From the NCBI GenBank assembly GCA_965178125.1, contig OZ237771.1, positions 124,001 through 188,000 of the forward strand: a stretch of DNA of 64,000 bases, read 5' to 3'. This document shows positions 41,077-52,071 of this stretch, piece by piece. The stretch comes from Bilabrum cf. latius. Its lineage: Eukaryota; Bigyra: Bicosoecida; Bigyra; Bicosoecida. Each line of letters starts with the position of its first letter. Positions within the stretch are counted from its first letter, which is position 1. A program made the position numbers and the translations under genes. Below the pieces are notes generated by a model that saw only the letters and a program-made list of their open reading frames with translations, did not search any database and was not told the origin of the DNA.

Positions 41077-42572
41077 ATGGCTGCTGTGTCTGGAGCGATC
41101 CCCGGTACCCCCGCGTCGACCGGTTCCGGCGCTGCAACTGAGGATGATCCTGTAGGCATTCGTCTGGCTCTGCCAAAGGGACGCATGATGCAGAACGTGA
41201 TCGATTTGCTGAACGATGCAGGGATCAAGGTGCGGTGGATGAGAACTTTGCATCTTGAACTAGTTTCGTCCCATTGTTCAAATATGTGCTCCATGCAATC
41301 GTTTAAAAGATTATCGCAGGTCAACTTAGGCTCCGCTCGCGCGTACAGGCCTGTAGTGCCACTGAAAAATTACGATACAAAACTTCTGAAGGTAAGAGGA
41401 AATGAAGTGTGACGTGCCAGCAGGGGATACTCGAGTTTCGGCATTGAGCGCGCACGCAATTTATTAAGAAGGTAAATGTGCAGCAATATTTAGTAACTGC
41501 TGTGTTCGAATTTTCGTGTTCGCTTCAGTGACGCCTAGCGTGCTGGCAAGAGGACGTGGCGTCGGCCCGGCCAGATGAAGGGGCAATGCAAGAGAGCGAG
41601 CATGCTATCGTGGATCTGAATCGAGTTTGTATTTCGATTTGAATCACTGGTCTGTTGGAGTGCCTTGGCAAACTCTGTCCTCCGTAAACGGTACTGGGTG
41701 CTCGCTCGACAGTTGATGTGCCTCGCTTGCAAGTAGCGCTTGTACGAGTCTCTTTTCTGTGTGATTTGGAAGTCAAAGGCTCGGTCATTATAATCATAAC
41801 ACAATTATTGCCTAGCAAATCCCGTCAGTGATTCCTGTTGAATCCCGCGCCGCAGCCCCAGAACATCCTTGGCATGCTCGAGACAGGATCGAGAGACATT
41901 GGCTTTGCGGGGCGAGACTGGGTGGAGGAACTCGGAGCCGACGTGGTTGAGGTCATGGACACGGAAATGGACCCCGTGCGGCTGGTGGTAGCGGCGCCCG
42001 ACGCTGATATCCTGGAGAAGGGCGTGGGCGCGGGCGGCAGGCGCCTCATCGTCGCCTCCGAATACGCAGGCATCACCAAGAAGTGGATCGAGACCAAGAA
42101 GCTTGACGCTTCGATGTTCAGGGCATACGGAGCCACCGAATCGCTGCCCCCGGAGGACGCCGACTGCATCCTGGACAACACGGCAACCGGGAGCACCCTC
42201 AAGGCCAACGGCCTGCACATCATTGACGTGGTGATGACGTCATCCACCAGGCTCTTCGCCTCCAAGGCGGCCATGGACGACCCGGCAAAGCGCGCCCGGA
42301 TCGACTCCTTGAAGCTCCTCCTGCAGTCCGTCCTGGACGCCCGCTCCCGCCGCATGGTCACCGTCAACATCCCCGACGACAAGCTCGAGGAGGTCGTTGC
42401 CATGATGCCCAGCATGAGGGCCCCCACGGTTATGGAGCTCAAGGGCAAGGGGGGCTACCACGCGGTGCAGTCCGCTGTTCCCCAGAAGGAGCTGCCCCAC
42501 CTGATCCCCGCGCTCAAGGAGAAGGGGGCCATGGACATCATCGTGCAGCCCATCGGGCAGATCATCGGGTGA
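41077..42572 (+). CDS. hisG: ATP phosphoribosyltransferase, long form, three exons (313 aa)
   Basis: Exons 41077-41229, 41320-41391 and 41856-42572 (TGA) are all phase 0, with introns of 90 and 464 bp (GTGCGG...CGCAG, GTAAGA...CGCAG). The enzyme condenses ATP with PRPP in the first step of histidine synthesis. Diagnostic segments are IRLALPKGRMMQNVIDLL, SRDIGFAGRDWVEELGAD, a PRPP-site stretch ILDNTATGSTLKANGL, and a C-terminal regulatory ACT-like domain ending in IIVQPIGQIIG. No in-frame TAG occurs. The copy of GTGTGACGAGTG immediately after the stop is notable. Confidence 0.93.
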
Positions 42573-42951
42573 GTGTGACGAGTGGATCGGTGCTTGGCGC
42601 CTGGTGTGTCTGCATCATGACCGTGTTCGGGATGGTCAGGCAGGTCTTCTATGAGTCGATGGCGTGTGTGGATAAGGTGCACTGCATGGTAACGCGAGTT
42701 GCTGTCCTCGCCCACAGTGGTCCCTCCCCCTCCCCTGGTACTTTGCTGGGGGAAGGGGCTTTGCAAGGGAATCGTTGGCGGGGGTGTCGGTGTCGTTGTC
42801 GGTGTTGGTGGGTGTTGCGACCTGCCGAACACCGTGGCATTGCATTGACCGGAATTCTGAGTTTATGCAACTGGTCGCATCCGAATGGACGCGCTCGTTC
42901 TCCTTCTCCTTCTTGAATCAACGCACTCCAACGGCCCGATATGTGCACTCG
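42573..42951. other. intergenic between convergent genes
   Basis: These 379 bp separate the hisG stop from the convergent WbsX-like stop. An exact GTGTGACGAGTG lies at about 42575 and a near copy (CACTCGTCATAC) at about 42948. No gene is seen. Confidence 0.5.
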
Positions 42952-44331
42952 TCATACCCCGAACACAGCCCGGATCGCATCCAGCCGGGCAGTGCCTTCT
43001 CTTTCGTCCGGCTCCAGATAGGCGCCTTCGCTCCACTCGTTCCACGCGTTGATCATCAGCGGCGGGCAGATGTCGCTTGCCTCTGACCCTGACCCTGCTC
43101 CGCCGGCGGTACCGTTACTGCGATCCCGAGTCCTCCCGGAAGCACTCGTCACACCGGTGCCCTCGCACCTCCCCTGCAGGTACTTTATCGCGGTCTCCAG
43201 CGCCGACTGGAACTCTGCAGGCGTGGATCGGAACGTGCCGGTCCACGGGTATCCCCTGTCGACGTACGTGTCGGAGGCGATGCATCGGGGGGACGGGTCC
43301 CAGGCCACCGAGGCGGATGGGACGTAGGGGACCCCCCAGCGGGTCTCGAACCCGGGCCACGCGGCGGTGGCCTTGGCCGCGATGTCCGTGTAGGATTCCG
43401 AGGGAAAGTTCGCTTTGGTGGTCTTCATCCATCCGTAGTGGGTGACGGAATCGGCTCCGAGTTGCTGCACCATGGCAGGAGTCCAGTCGTGGATCCCCCC
43501 GCCCATGAGCTGGAAGTGAAGGCAGCCCACGCCGGGGGTTGCCTTGGCCTTGGCTCGCCACTGCTTGACCACGTCCGCTGCTGCATCCATGCCGCCCGCG
43601 CCTTCCAGCATGTTCTGGGGCAGGTACAGAGCGAGCAGGGGGCATTTCACCGACGGGCCTTCCCTCGGTGTGTCGAGCCTGTAGTAGAGCGGGTGGGTCA
43701 TGAAGCTCTCGCATATGTGATCAAAGGCTGCGGTGTACTAAGCTGCGGACTGGTTCCCGTCCAGCATCAGCAGCTCCCTGGGTCCACCGGGGCTCGGTCG
43801 GCCCGTGGCGTGCCATCCTGCCTTGGCGGGATGCACATCGACCCAGTCTTGATTGGCCCACATGAGGGCGAACTGCAATGGTGACCCGGAGGCTGTGCGG
43901 GCGCCGGCTGCTGCGGCACGCGTGGAGTTCGCTCGCAGGAATCCGTTGTTTAGCGCCCCGTCGAGAAACGGTTTCCCTTCGTACCAGTACCAGTCAAACA
44001 TGAAAAAATCTAAACCGGCGCCTGATGCAGCCTGGATTCGAAGCTCTGCTCCCTCAGGGGTGTCTTCGCGCTGCTTCGGGTTCGTCCAACTCCAGGTCGG
44101 GACATTGGGCTAGATGTGCCCTTCGAATCGCGGAGTGGCGTTCACAACAATGTTCATTTCTGTCCAACCCTGTCCGTGGTAGCTCTCCATGATACTGTTC
44201 GGATGCCAATCGCCAAAGTAGAAGGCCCCAACGTCAATTGCAGACGCCGAGCCTGTCCTTGGCTGCCCATGATCTGCGGCAGAAATGTGGAGCAACACGC
44301 AGCTGAAGCAGAAAATCAGCGAAGTACGCAT
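42952..44331 (-). CDS. secreted WbsX/GH99-like carbohydrate-active protein (459 aa)
   Basis: ATG 44331 to TGA 42952, TAG at 44110 and 43738. The signal peptide is MRTSLIFCFSCVLLHISA. Family signatures: GAFYFGDWH, FDWYWYEGKPF, LQFALMWANQDW and C-terminal INAWNEWSEGAYLEPD, as in WbsX/GH99-related proteins of polysaccharide processing. The TAG at 43738 sits in NQSAA-x-YTAAFDHI. It likely acts on extracellular or secretory glycans. It is divergent from a second member at 44504, 172 bp away. Confidence 0.85.
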
Positions 44332-44503
44332 TGTCAACTTGCTGCAATCAGCGACTTGCTTGTGCTGTGTGGGACCGTGGCTGCGTCATCGAGGTAGATC
44401 TGCTCCGATTCATTCACGTATCTCCTATCTCCAAGCAATTGCACTCTGCCTAAACACGACTCGATACACTAGGCATATTGTTCACTTGCTCCGGATCCGT
44501 CCG

Positions 44504-45808
44504 ATGAAGTCCTTAGTCTTGCTTGGTACCAGTTTCGCTGCAGTTGCCGTTTACGCATCGGATGCTCCAGCCCTCGGCGCCATTCGGTGGGACGCGTGGT
44601 ACCGCGGGGATCCCAGGACAGATGCATTTCGGAAACACACGGATATTGTTGGGCAGTCAGTGACGGACGATATCGCAGACGAGCGCTGGCACTACCGCGT
44701 GCCGTACTATGGAAAGATCGTCAACAGCAGCTATGTGGTGCCTGGTCTTGCAAATACCACCGAGGTCGCAGAGAGCCAAAATCAGTATGCGTATTAGACT
44801 GGTATCAAGTTTTGGGCATTCTGCGCCTACCCTCTACGGTGTGCTGAAACGGACCCCCCACCGAGCGCATGCGAAAAAATCCAATGCTGCGCTGACAACA
44901 ACGCCCTGAGTTATGGCCTGGAGCGTTACCTGGGGTCTATTAATCAACACTTGGTGAACTTTACCCTGTTGCTGCAGGCCGGATGGTTTCCCGGAGTGGA
45001 CCATGGCTCGGCAGAATCGATGGAGGAGGAGGCCGAGCGCATCGCAGGGTATTTTGCCCTCCCGAATTACCAGAGAACCGGGGACAGGCCGCTGATGTTC
45101 CTGCTGGGGTCATAGAACGGACCGAGGGTGAAGCAGGGGCTGCAGGCCATCGGCAAAGCAGCCGCTGCTCGGGGCCTGCCGTCGCCCTACGTGACCTATA
45201 TGGGCAACGCCGGGGGCAATCCCCAACGCGCCGCTTCGAAGTTGCTGTCGGATGGCAGTGCGCTTGGTGCTGATGCAGTGTCCGCTTATATTACCGTGTA
45301 CGACGGAGGATCTGACGGCTCCCCGTATGCCCCCAACATCAATTTCACGGCTGCCCTGTGGGAGGCGACCCTCGACCCCCCTGCACGGCCCTAGTCGGAA
45401 TCCACCGGTGGATCCAGCGAGTCCAAGCGCAGAGCCTCCGAGCGATCTGAAGAGGCTGCAGCTGGTTATGCGGCTCCAATGGGCGTGGTTCCCACCATGA
45501 CCGCCGGCTGGGATCCCCGTCCGCGCGAGTACACGCCCATGCCCTGGGGCAACGTGTCCTGCAGCCACGGCCCGGGTCATTGCTACATGCAAGACCCAAG
45601 CATGGCACAGCTCACAGAACAGACGAAGCAGTTGCTCGAGTATCTTGGTCGCAACAGCACCCGGGGAACGGCTCCGAATCCCTCCAGGCTTGGGCTCATC
45701 TCAGCGTGGGACGAGTTTGACGAGGGGCACTGGATCGCCCCCTCGCTGTTGGGAGGGGACGAGAAGCTCAAAGCCATCCAGCGGGGCATGCAGGATGCTC
45801 ACCCGTGA
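44504..45808 (+). CDS. second secreted WbsX/GH99-like protein (434 aa)
   Basis: ATG 44504 to TGA 45806-45808, TAG at 44795, 45113 and 45392. A signal peptide (MKSLVLLGTSFAAVAVYA) is followed by GAIRWDAWYRG, TGIKFWAFCAYPL, LLQAGWFP and C-terminal LGLISAWDEFDEGHWI, the family pattern in divergent form. Cys-rich inserts suggest extracellular folding. Its divergent pairing with the related gene at 42952 suggests duplication by inversion and shared regulation from the 172-bp gap. Confidence 0.82.
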
Positions 45809-46066
45809 CTTTAGATTTGCGTATCCGACAGAATGCTTGCTTGAAATGTACAACTAGTGATGATTTCACCTCAAGCTGGCAATCCATCAAACCGGAACTG
45901 CACATGTGGTCTGGTCGGCTCTCTCCTCGGATTGTCTCTGGTATTGAATTGCGTGCGAAAACTCTATTTTCTCTCTCTCCACGAACGGGTACTACGGGTA
46001 GAGTCTAGAGCAGAGCCTACTTGAATCAGCCCGTGAGTGGGCTATCCGTATCCCTATCTACCACAA
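45809..46066. other. intergenic with a short repeat
   Basis: The string CCGTGAGTGGGCTATC occurs twice (about 46031 and 46071) with TATCCC and TCTACCA words, giving a roughly 40-bp duplication next to the GT32-like stop. No gene is seen. Confidence 0.5.
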
Positions 46067-48170
46067 TCAGGCCGTGAGTGGGCTATCTGTATCCCGATCT
46101 ACCATGGAATCAAGCGACGGGCTACACCTCGCAGCCACATATTCGATGCCTCCCTCCCTTCTCTTGCGTGCTTTGGCTGAGTGCACTGCAGTCCCCGCAC
46201 TTTCGATCAGCTTGATGCCAAGCCGGGATGAAAGACGCTACGCTGTGGCGCTGCTGCTGGCGGCACTCGTCACTCGTTCCCATGACCTAAATGCATGCTG
46301 ACGTCCGCCGGGCGTGCCCGTATTGGCCTGTTTGTCTGCTTCGCTTGTGGGGCCTGAGCCACTACTGGGACACCTCTGCTTACCACCTCGGCCTCGCAGC
46401 CAGCACAGCGCAATTGCACACCTCCGGATGGCACACCCAGAGATAGCACCGACTGCGCCTAGCCATATGCATGCTAAAACCACGCCTGTCCATTCCTCCA
46501 TTGGCTCCGATTGCCAGGAGTGACCTTTCCCATGCCTCACCAACGATCCAAGCGAATGCCCATCAACCACATGAAGCGGGAGCATGCTGATCGTGTCGCT
46601 GGCCTCGCACAGCCCCTGGCTTCGGCTACGAATTGCATCCACATTATGTTCTCTGGACCCCAGAAGGTCCTACCTCCCGTGATCTATCATCGATGAGGTG
46701 GCTGACTGTACCAGCCCCTCGCAAGCTGCTCTTGCGTCGCTTTCGATGGTTTTGCGCAACCCTTCAGCACCTGCGAGATCCATCCGCCTGCGAATGCATT
46801 GATTGACAGCTTCCGCCCGGTCTTCCGCACTAGCGGACGGCTGTATGCTTTGATCGTATGCGAGTGATCGCATTACACCCATTAAGCCCCCGCTGCAGGC
46901 CACCTGCTTCGTCCATCCCATCCAGGCTACAAACAGCGGGCCGGTGGACGGGAACACGCCAAGATGATTCGAGAGCATAGCAAGCGGGCGACACGCTTCC
47001 ACATATGACGGGAGCTTCCGCAGAAGCCTCGCGATCGCGGGTGACCCCTTCGGTGCAGCGAAGAAATCTTGCTGCACGCCCCACGTCCTTGGGCCGCCTT
47101 GCCCGAACCACGCCGTCTGAGCCAACCATTCCATTAAGTGTCCGGCACGGGTGCTGACATTCGCGGGATGCTACGAGCCGCCAGCAATCATGCCTTGGTC
47201 TTGATGTGGGTTGGTGTTCCCATGTGTCGCAGGCTGCTGCTCGTCTCCTAGGAGCACCCTCACATGGCACCCGCGCCTGCCCACGTCCATATCGGCGTAT
47301 ATCCCGCCGTGCATGTACACTGCTGCATACCGGGCGACGTCGCCTCTCTGGATTGCGACCGGGAGTCGTTGCAACCACTCCAATGCGACTTTGGCGCCGT
47401 CGCTGCAATGCCCTGCACTACCACAAACATGACCATTCGCTCGATCCGGCTCCCACGACCGGGCACCACCCAGTAACTTCATCGCATTATGCTAGTATAC
47501 GCTAGACAGCAACGCCGGCAAGTCATCATCGCTCCACAGGATGCGCCTAGGAATTGATTCGCCACTCGTCAGGATGGTGCGGGCCGCAAGTGCGCTGTGA
47601 TGACTGTGCGACCGGTTCCAGCATTCGTGCGACCAGTCTTGCCAGCTCCTAGCGAATGGTATCCATCGGGACGGGAGAGCTTCCAGGTCTCCTCTGTGCT
47701 TCCATGTTTGATGCAGCGACGGTGGCACGCCCTGTCTGCCTCCATGCTCAGCACCGTGACTGCCCGGAACCCCCTCGGAGCGATTCTGCCGGTGGGAGCG
47801 GACCTGCACAGAAAGTGTGTTATCGTATTTCCGTCTAAACCAGAGAAAATGATTTGTATGAAATAACTAGTAGTTGTACAACGTGCATGTTGCCTGTAGA
47901 TCTCACCCGTGCTTCTGTTCTGGCGTGCTACACCGAGTCCGGTATGGTTCGAGCGACAGGAAACTCTAGCTGTGGCTCGGGTGATTCAAGCGAAAATCCA
48001 AAGTTTCGATCCAGATAGATCTCAAGAGCATGATTGAATGATGCAGAGAGCAAGTCGGACGCCCCTAGGATGGCTAGCGGGAGCCACGGAAGGGTGACAG
48101 CGAGGCACGCGCCAGCAATCGCGGCCGCGAGAGAGCCCTGGAAACTCCAATGTGCTACGCTAGTTCCCAT
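46067..48170 (-). CDS. GT32-like (OCH1/mannosyltransferase-type) glycosyltransferase, two exons (666 aa)
   Basis: Proposed exons are 47907-48170 and 46067-47803 with a 103-bp phase-0 intron (GTGAGA...TTTCTGTGCAG). TAG occurs at 47928, 47492, 47171, 46670 and 46238, stop TGA 46067. An N-terminal membrane anchor (SLAAAIAGACLAVTLPWLP) suggests a type II Golgi protein. SLHQTWK...LP and RYAAVYMHGGIYADMD (the DxD nucleotide-sugar site) define the GT32 type, and GKGHSWQS precedes a second membrane helix, as in fungal sphingolipid mannosyltransferases. The second exon lacks an ATG, which supports the spliced model. Confidence 0.78.
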
Positions 48171-48836
48171 GGCTGATCTACCCAGAACGGTGATCAGTTG
48201 CTAGCACAGAGCTATATGATGTGCTGCTTGCCACTATTGTAGAAAAGCGTCTCCGTAGGTAGCAATGAGAGGGCCCGACAATGGACACGTGCCGCTCCGC
48301 AGCTCCGGATAGTCAAGAATAATTGGGTCAAAGGCGCAGTCTCCTGGTTAAACGTCGTGTCCACCGCGCATATCAATGAATCAGCTGCACTTATAAATGG
48401 CCATGGTTTTCAGTTCAACACTGAATCAATTCCAAAATGTTCATGTGATTTGATATTTTGGGCTAACATTCTACAGTTCATCATTATCTTGAATCAGCGT
48501 ATCATTGAAGCCCAGAGGCTTGCAATGAAATGTAAAAGGCCTACTAGTATGCGTTGATTGCTCAGATCATAGGATTGGGTTAGCTAATGCGTGTTGGATA
48601 CCACTCGATTCTGTTGGCAACTTTTGTCTTGTCTCCTGCACATGCTGCAGAAAGATTAAGCTGGTAAAGATGAATGGAGCAAATTGCACGATTGAATTTA
48701 TAAGTACGGCGGCGAATGTCAATCAGGGTGCTTGCTCAAGTTTGGTGGCTTCGAGGTGCTTTTCTGGCAAGCAGCCAGCAGCCAGCCGCCTGCCATCAAA
48801 CTCTTAACCCTACGCCTAGCCCCTCTCCGCAAAAAT
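48171..48836. other. intergenic, no feature seen
   Basis: These 666 bp lie between the start of the GT32-like gene and the stop of the GHL15-like gene. It is comparatively AT-rich around 48350-48660. No gene or repeat is recognised. Confidence 0.45.
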
Positions 48837-50579
48837 TCACTCGCACTTGCATCCCGCGGGCCCGTCCACCCGCCCCGAGCTCCAGTGGATGCAGGGCTGG
48901 CCCGGACCCGGGCCACCCGACGCAACGGACAGGCACGCGCGGGTGCCCGACGCGAACGACCTGGACAGCGTGGTCTCCCATGACGTCACTCGTGCCCCAC
49001 GGATGGTTTGATCCGATCCTCGGAAGCTGGAACACGCTGATGCCACGGCTTGCTGGAAAGCGACAGAGCCGGCCGGGGCAGCGCGAGCCGAATGTGCTGC
49101 GGGCTCACTGCTTTTATGCAACGACGCCACTGCCGCTGCATCAGCCACAGTGGCGGTCTCCAGGACCACAGTATGGACGTCATTGTTCCCGTACTGTGAC
49201 CCCGCAGTGCACTGCACCCGTGCTTGCACCCTCGCGGCTGCCTCCCCCTTTGGCTCCCCCAGCGGGAGGTCGAACTGGGGGTACCAGTGGTCCCAGCCAC
49301 TCGTCACACTCCATCCGGGAGTGCAGGCGAAGTAGGCGTACGGCCCCGCACCCACGAGATATGCCGCCAGCGACGAGTTGAACACGTGCTCGTCCTGCTC
49401 GTTCGGCTCCCCATGGGCCTCCGCTGCGTGCGGGTAGGAGAAGTTGGTGGACTGCTGCTGCAGGTCGAGGATGTCGCGGAGGAGATCTCCGCCGTCGTAG
49501 TCCTTGGCGCCCCATCGCTCGTACATGCGGCCGTGCACCTGCGAGTGTGCGGTTTGGTAACGGGGATATTGGTGTGTGATAAGTGCGCGGCCACGTGCGA
49601 GCACGGCGAGTGGCTGCAGCTGGTCTCATTGGCATCACCATTTTGAGCACTTGCGGCATGCCACAAATGGGGGAGGAAGCACCCTGTGATTTAGCAACGT
49701 ACTGCAAATTGCATGGCACACATTCCTTTGCCTCACGTCTGGATTGTTCGCGTTGTTCAGGATCACAACTCCATCCGCGAATATCTCCTGAGCCCCAGTC
49801 TCGACCATCGCGTGACCCTGGTCCCAGGCATGCTGCCGGGCGGGAGAGAGGTTCTTGATGTTAGAGCCATAGTAGTTGCCCCGATCCAAAAAGGCGCCAT
49901 CGATTACACCGGACTGGCTCGCGTTTTTCAGGACGTTGAGCCAAAGCTCCCTGCAGGACGATTTGGAGTGGTCGAACACATGCATCCCTCGTACCATAAT
50001 GTAATTGCCGCTGTCGTCTTTCAGCCAGTTTTCCGGCTGAGCCTCCATGGTTTTGTGCAGGTCGTACATGTCCCAGTCCATGATCGAATTGAGGTAGAAC
50101 ATCACTTTCGCTGACGGGCTCGCCTGCTTGACCTGGCGAGCGGCTGCGACGATCTTCGCCTCGGCTCCCGTGCCAACCGGAGCAACATCCGAAGACATGA
50201 ACTTTTCAATCGTCACCTGCAGTTGGTAGTTCAAAAGCCGCGATATCGCTATGATTCCGGTGCATGTTCAACAAGTTGCGTCGCACGATTCACTTGCGTA
50301 GTAGGCTACGGTACACTGTCAGATTTGGGCACGCTGCAACGGATAGACGGGATCGACCCAAAATCGAACACTCTAGAAGTCATTTCATTGGCTCACCAAC
50401 GGGAACCGGTCTCCAATGTACTGCAGTTGCTCGTGTGAAAAAGGTCCCGATCCATTCGCGGCATGCCAGAAGAGAGGCACAGTATCCCACGAGAACTTTG
50501 GGTAGTTGGATGGCACTGTGGCATATCCAACTGAGGCCAATGCAAGCATGGAGAGTGCATAGCTAATAGATTTTGCCAT
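48837..50579 (-). CDS. secreted GHL15-like putative glycoside hydrolase, three exons (479 aa)
   Basis: Exons are 50397-50579, 49737-50216 and 48837-49613 (TGA), all phase 0, with introns of 180 and 123 bp (GTGAGC...CTGCAG, GTGAGG...CTGCAG). A signal peptide is followed by KFSWDTVPLFWHAANG, FPL/VTIEKF across the first junction, DGAFLDRGNYYG and a C-terminal SGTRACLSVAS...CIHWSSG. This is the layout of hypothetical glycosyl hydrolase family GHL15, a TIM-barrel. No in-frame TAG occurs. It is the third glycan-processing candidate in 8 kb. Confidence 0.85.
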
Positions 50580-51419
50580 GGTATTAGCTGAAATTGCGGG
50601 ATTCATCAACCGCGCATATGAACGAACCTTCGGTACGAACCAAACAGAAGACGATCAACTTAATACGTGTTCAGGCGCAAAACGGACGGTTCGAAGAAGG
50701 ACATCCTCACCCCATATTGCTTTCAAATGGTAATAACGCCGTGCCCTCACAAGAAGTTCTGCGCCGGCGATCCATCGACTGTAAAATGGCTCGCGCCAGC
50801 AACCACCATCTGACCCATGAGCCATCTAGCCAATCCTTCCCCGGCTGGCACCTGCTACTCTTCAGCGGGGGGTCACCATAAGCCACAGCTGACTTCTGAT
50901 CATGCACTTCATAGGGTAAGCCGCAGTGGCCTGGCATAGGGTATATTGAAGCCATCCACACCCAATGCGTGCGCGACACCCACACTATCCCACCCCACCC
51001 CACTGCTGAGCCCCTACACGCTCTGATTCAAAGCACCGCTTAGCATGGAAGTTGTGCTGCATCAAGTCAGATACCCCCGACCCTCACCCCCCCCCCCCCC
51101 CCCCCACATGCAGTCCCCAACCACCACGGCGAGATATTGCTGGCTAGCTCTCGATGGTACTGCGGGTCAGAGCAACCAATGCAGTGCGCTGCGAAAAAAG
51201 TCTACGGGACTCCTTAGCACGGCAATGTGGCAGCAACTTGAAAATTCTCTTTGGCTTCGAAGCCAGTTCGCAAAACCGAAGATGCTCGGTTCCCTGCTCC
51301 CCCAAGGGGCATGCATGCCCCTGCTTGCCCGCAGGCCGCCATAGTAGTATCCCACGTCTTGCCGATGAATAGGTACGCGAATCGGCCAAAACGGCCCTGC
51401 CATGATGCAGGGGCAGCGG
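50580..51419. other. intergenic with a poly-C tract
   Basis: These 840 bp lie between the GHL15-like gene start and the EMC6 stop. A run of about 17 C occurs near 51089-51105. Several open frames overlap here but none has an ATG, composition or match that I trust. Confidence 0.5.
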
Positions 51420-51863
51420 TCATTCGTAGACGTGCACGAGCGTGTATGCCAGGGACCAAAACACAACATATCCCATCAGCTAGCCAAACGCGCCATAGTA
51501 CGAAAATGAAACAATATCCAAGTTGAAGTGATCCTTCGGCTTGAAGGAGACGAATACCAGAACCAGCAAGGCCAGCGCAACGTGTGTGAGCACGAACCCG
51601 AAGAGCCCTGCCCAGCCAGTCCAACCGAGCACGCCGGCACCGCTTCCTCCAAGCATAAAAATTAGAATCTGCAAGATTCGAAGGGACTACAGGTTTTTCT
51701 TGACTATTGATACATCAAGGAAGGTATCGTCCGATATCTTCTGATTCTTCTCTGCCGCCTGCGTCGCGTTTGAGACAGCATCTGCTTTCTTCTGTTCCCT
51801 CCGGCGGCGAAGTTCTGCTTCAGAAACTGTTTTCCCTGACTTCTTCCCCTTGGTAGCAGGCAT
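51420..51863 (-). CDS. EMC6: ER membrane protein complex subunit 6 (147 aa)
   Basis: ATG 51863 to TGA 51420, TAG at 51687 and 51480. Three hydrophobic segments and the conserved ending GYVVFWSLAYTLVHVYE identify EMC6, a core subunit of the EMC insertase that places membrane segments in the ER. The N-terminal 40 residues are Lys/Glu-rich. One TAG lies in VKKNL-x-SLRILQ, the other in GAFG-x-LMGYVVFW. Without decoding them this essential gene would be broken twice, a strong argument for reassignment. Confidence 0.9.
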
Positions 51864-52071
51864 TGTTGGCAACAACTGCGACAGTGTGTACTTCTGGCTG
51901 TCGCTGCGAGTTGCAACCGCTGTGCGAGTGTGCGACCATGCAGTGCGACCGCAGCGAGCCCGAGAGGCGTTGGGTTTTCGATCCCATCCTCTACTACCAT
52001 ACGAGCATTTCTTCCCTTTCTGTTCAATCATTTGGATCAATAAACATTGACTAGGGCGCATTGCAATTACA
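51864..52071. promoter_or_regulatory. divergent promoter region, EMC6 / EGF-repeat protein
   Basis: These 208 bp separate two divergent start codons. TGTTCAATCATTTGGATCAA lies near the EGF side. No canonical box is recognised. Confidence 0.35.

Noticed and set aside
48716-49381. 221-codon plus-strand frame opposite the GHL15-like third exon
   Set aside because: Antisense shadow; the minus frame joins upstream exons in phase and has family motifs.
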